Origin: an uncultured Geobacter sp.
GTDB lineage: Bacteria > Desulfobacterota > Desulfuromonadia > Geobacterales > CAIOGM01
Assembly (NCBI GenBank): GCA_903902855.1
Contig: CAIUWK010000052.1
Coordinates: 1-38,992, forward strand
Direction of reading: 5' to 3'
DNA: 38,992 bases
This document shows, one piece after another, positions 37,234 through 38,992 of this stretch (its first letter is position 1; each line of letters opens with the position of its first letter). Made by a program: the position numbers and the translations under genes. The notes beneath the pieces are model-generated. The model was not told the origin of the DNA and did no database searches. It saw nothing but the letters and a program-made list of their open reading frames with translations.

Positions 37234-38336
37234 CGCAGGATCTGTATCACGGCAATGTTGGCGGCAGAGGCTAGCGCCGGATCAAAGAGTCGGCCCATTT
37301 CGCCGGCTACTGCCTTGGTCACCACATATTTGGCATTGGGAGTCCCCTCACGGAAAAAAATATTTTCGGCATAATCGGCAACGGCAATGATGCGCGCCCC
37401 CAAGGGTATCCGCTCTCCGGCAAGGCCATCCGGGAATCCCTGACCGTTAAATGCCTCGTGATGATGACGGATATATGACGCCACTTCCCGTAACTCGTCA
37501 ATGTTATCAATCACCTTCAGCCCTCTGACGGCATGGGTCTGGTACTCTTTCAAATCATCTGAATTCATTAACTCTCTCCCTCGGGAGAGTAAACGATCCG
37601 GCATCCCAATCTTGCCGATATCATGAAGAAGCGCCGCATTCCTGATCTCTTCGCATTGGGTGGGGGGGAGTTTCATTGTTTCAGCCATGGACGCCGCAAG
37701 GGCCGCCACGGTTTGAGAGTGTTTGCTGATCCGGTAGTAGCACTGTGCCAACAGATCCGCAAAACGGGAGATGATGACCTCGCCGATCTTCTGGGGAGTG
37801 ACATTCTGGCGCGAATCCGTGAGTTGTTGTCTCATCATTGCCGTTTGCTGGAGAACTCGTTTCTTGAGATTGGCGTTCCATTCCGCCATTTCATCTCTCT
37901 GAAGTCGCACCACTTCATTCCGGCTCTGGTCGTCGCGAATCAGCAGATACCGCTGAATTCCGTCACGAACCGTCTGTAGTAATTCCTCCTCGTCCCACGG
38001 TTTGACCAGAAAGCGATGCACCCCTCCATGGTTGATGGCATCAATGGCAGCGTCGGCATCTCTGTGGCCGGTGAGGACCATCCTGGTGCTGTCCGGGAAA
38101 AGCTTGCTGGCCTCCTGAAGAAAAGCGGTACCGGTCATCTCCGGCATCTGCTGATCGCTGAGGATCAAGGCGATGTTTCCCGTCTGCTTCAGGATGGTCA
38201 GTCCTTCCCGTCCAGAGGTGGCCGTCAGCACCTGGAACTGCTCTCTTCGGAAAATACGTTTCAACGTTTTGAGGATGATTTCGTCGTCGTCAACGCAGAG
38301 AATATTCAGCGACTTTTTTGGTAACTGCAGCTCCAT
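37230..38336 (-). CDS. Response regulator with HD-GYP-type output domain (second copy)
   Basis: A 368-residue paralogue of the regulator at 34002; they share the linker 'EMAEWNANLKKRVLQQTAMM' and overall layout. Receiver about 10-125 with 'ILCVDDDEI' and Asp61 in 'LILSDQQMP'. The HD domain shows 'AALLHDIGKIGMPD', 'HAVRGLKVID' and 'HHHEAFNGQGFPDG', so the GYP triplet is GFP here while HD and HHE are intact. Cyclic-di-GMP phosphodiesterase activity is expected but not certain. I chose the ATG at 38336 (GAAGGAG upstream); the longer reading from 38414 adds 26 poor residues. It faces away from the 35 kb signalling cluster but is probably part of the same network. Confidence 0.9.
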   Translation of the reverse strand: MELQLPKKSLNILCVDDDEIILKTLKRIFRREQFQVLTATSGREGLTILKQTGNIALILSDQQMPEMTGTAFLQEASKLFPDSTRMVLTGHRDADAAIDAINHGGVHRFLVKPWDEEELLQTVRDGIQRYLLIRDDQSRNEVVRLQRDEMAEWNANLKKRVLQQTAMMRQQLTDSRQNVTPQKIGEVIISRFADLLAQCYYRISKHSQTVAALAASMAETMKLPPTQCEEIRNAALLHDIGKIGMPDRLLSRGRELMNSDDLKEYQTHAVRGLKVIDNIDELREVASYIRHHHEAFNGQGFPDGLAGERIPLGARIIAVADYAENIFFREGTPNAKYVVTKAVAGEMGRLFDPALASAANIAVIQILR

Positions 38337-38561
38337 CTGTTCTCCTTCGGGGTCCGGAGTCCCTGTCGTCGAGCCGACGCTGATCACCACCTGCTCCTTC
38401 GCTGGTGGGTGCATCTCCCGACCCTCTCGGTAAGATTAGCAAGATATTCAGGAGCGTTTGCTGACGGTTTCGGCGTTCGTCTTCTCCAATGAAAGCAATA
38501 GGCGTGCCAATTAATTGCATCATATGCAACTGTGGGATGTTCAAGAACTATTTTTGTGACA

Positions 38562-38585
38562 AAAGAGTTGCCTGCGGAACTCTTT
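38562..38585 (-). terminator. Possible hairpin terminator reading leftward
   Basis: AAAGAGTT (38562-38569) and AACTCTTT (38578-38585) form an 8-bp stem with an 8-base loop; on the minus strand it is followed by TTGTCAC. It could instead be an operator. Weak evidence. Confidence 0.3.
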
Positions 38586-38810
38586 CAGGTTGGAATCATT
38601 GCGGCAGGGAGCAAGGTGAAGGTGAGTGACGCGGGAAATGAGATCAGGGGGGAGAGGGGGAGAGTTGTACGGGGTGAAGGTCTGATTCCTTCTTCCTGAG
38701 TCCGGCTCTTCGTGGCGAAATAACGTAACGGTACGTCTTTTGGCGTGCTCGACGGGGGCGCCATGTATTATTTGTCCATATCCGGGGTGGTGCTGAAAAA
38801 ATTATTTTTG

Positions 38811-38839
38811 TTGCAGTAAGCAAAACAATATTTTATAGT
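38811..38839 (+). promoter_or_regulatory. Putative rightward sigma70-type promoter
   Basis: TTGCAG (38811-38816) and TATAGT (38834-38839) have a 17-base spacer within AT-rich DNA. Its transcript would run toward the right edge, for a gene or RNA outside or at the end of the window. Confidence 0.4.
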
Positions 38840-38992
38840 CATGCATCCCTGGCAGTAATTCCCGCAACCTCTGTAACATGCTATAAAAATGGTGTTTTTT
38901 AGATCGCGTTTCTTAATAAATCTCTTAATATAACCACAGCATCGACGGCCACCTGATGGATAACCAACACCTGTACTGGTGACCGACTGTGA

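Larger units (their letters stand above)
38337..38992. other. Gene-free stretch at the right end
   Basis: About 650 bases with no ORF of coding quality. It becomes AT-rich after 38760. It contains a short hairpin at 38562-38585 and a possible rightward promoter at 38811-38839. I searched by eye for a cyclic-di-GMP (GEMM) riboswitch, tRNA or repeats and found none that I could support. A gene starting beyond the right edge is likely. Confidence 0.5.

Overview
The window is dense, high-GC bacterial chromosome with no transposase, phage, plasmid, rRNA, tRNA or CRISPR signal. Three things suggest a Geobacter-type deltaproteobacterium (Desulfuromonadia/Geobacterales): the gene styles, the abundance of two-component proteins, and families of short intergenic repeats. 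That placement is inference from gene content; no marker gene was compared.

Layout from left to right. 1-795 (minus): a PhnA-like zinc-ribbon protein and a nucleoside/tRNA-type deaminase that runs off the left edge. 983-2513: a periplasmic Do/DegQ protease with a good sigma70-type promoter and a terminator. 2628-4507: overlapping tRNA-modification genes trmB and truD, closed by a strong hairpin. 4639-5943 (minus): a class I aminotransferase. 6004-7922 (minus): a histidine kinase with an N-terminal CheX-like domain, whose 3' end overlaps what looks like the last ~35 codons of a lost cheR. 8099-11027: clpB with a near-consensus promoter, followed by a small five-cysteine protein. 11183-12124: a YhcC-type radical SAM protein. 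12227-14805 (minus): a POTRA-less BamA/TamA-like barrel lipoprotein and a four-S1-domain RNA-binding protein. 14956-15974: two Hsp20 genes with promoter and terminator. 16042-19136: a solute-binding protein coupled to a hybrid histidine kinase. 19219-20079: a DUF1186 protein. 20407-22069 (minus): a PIG3-like quinone oxidoreductase and a HAD phosphatase. 22209-22363: a non-coding, MITE-like element flanked by 14-bp direct repeats. 22444-24185: hemH plus a SAM methyltransferase. 24266-30009: tamA-tamB. 30016-35156: a hybrid kinase divergent from an HPt protein and a receiver/HD-GYP protein. 35216-35806: a lipoprotein. 35881-37233: rsmB. 37230-38336 (minus): a second receiver/HD-GYP paralogue. 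38337-38992: no recognisable gene.

Three themes run through the window. The first is envelope and protein quality control (DegQ, ClpB, two Hsp20, TamA/TamB, the barrel lipoprotein). The second is RNA modification and translation (TrmB, TruD, RsmB, the S1 protein, the deaminase). The third is signalling: three sensor kinases, a free HPt protein and two HD-GYP response regulators, suggesting a split phosphorelay that ends in cyclic-di-GMP turnover. The most unusual items are the CheX-kinase with its cheR remnant, the orphan binding protein translationally linked to a kinase, the kinase with a receiver stub at its N-terminus, and the MITE-like insertion. I did not find a clearly new defence or mobile system.
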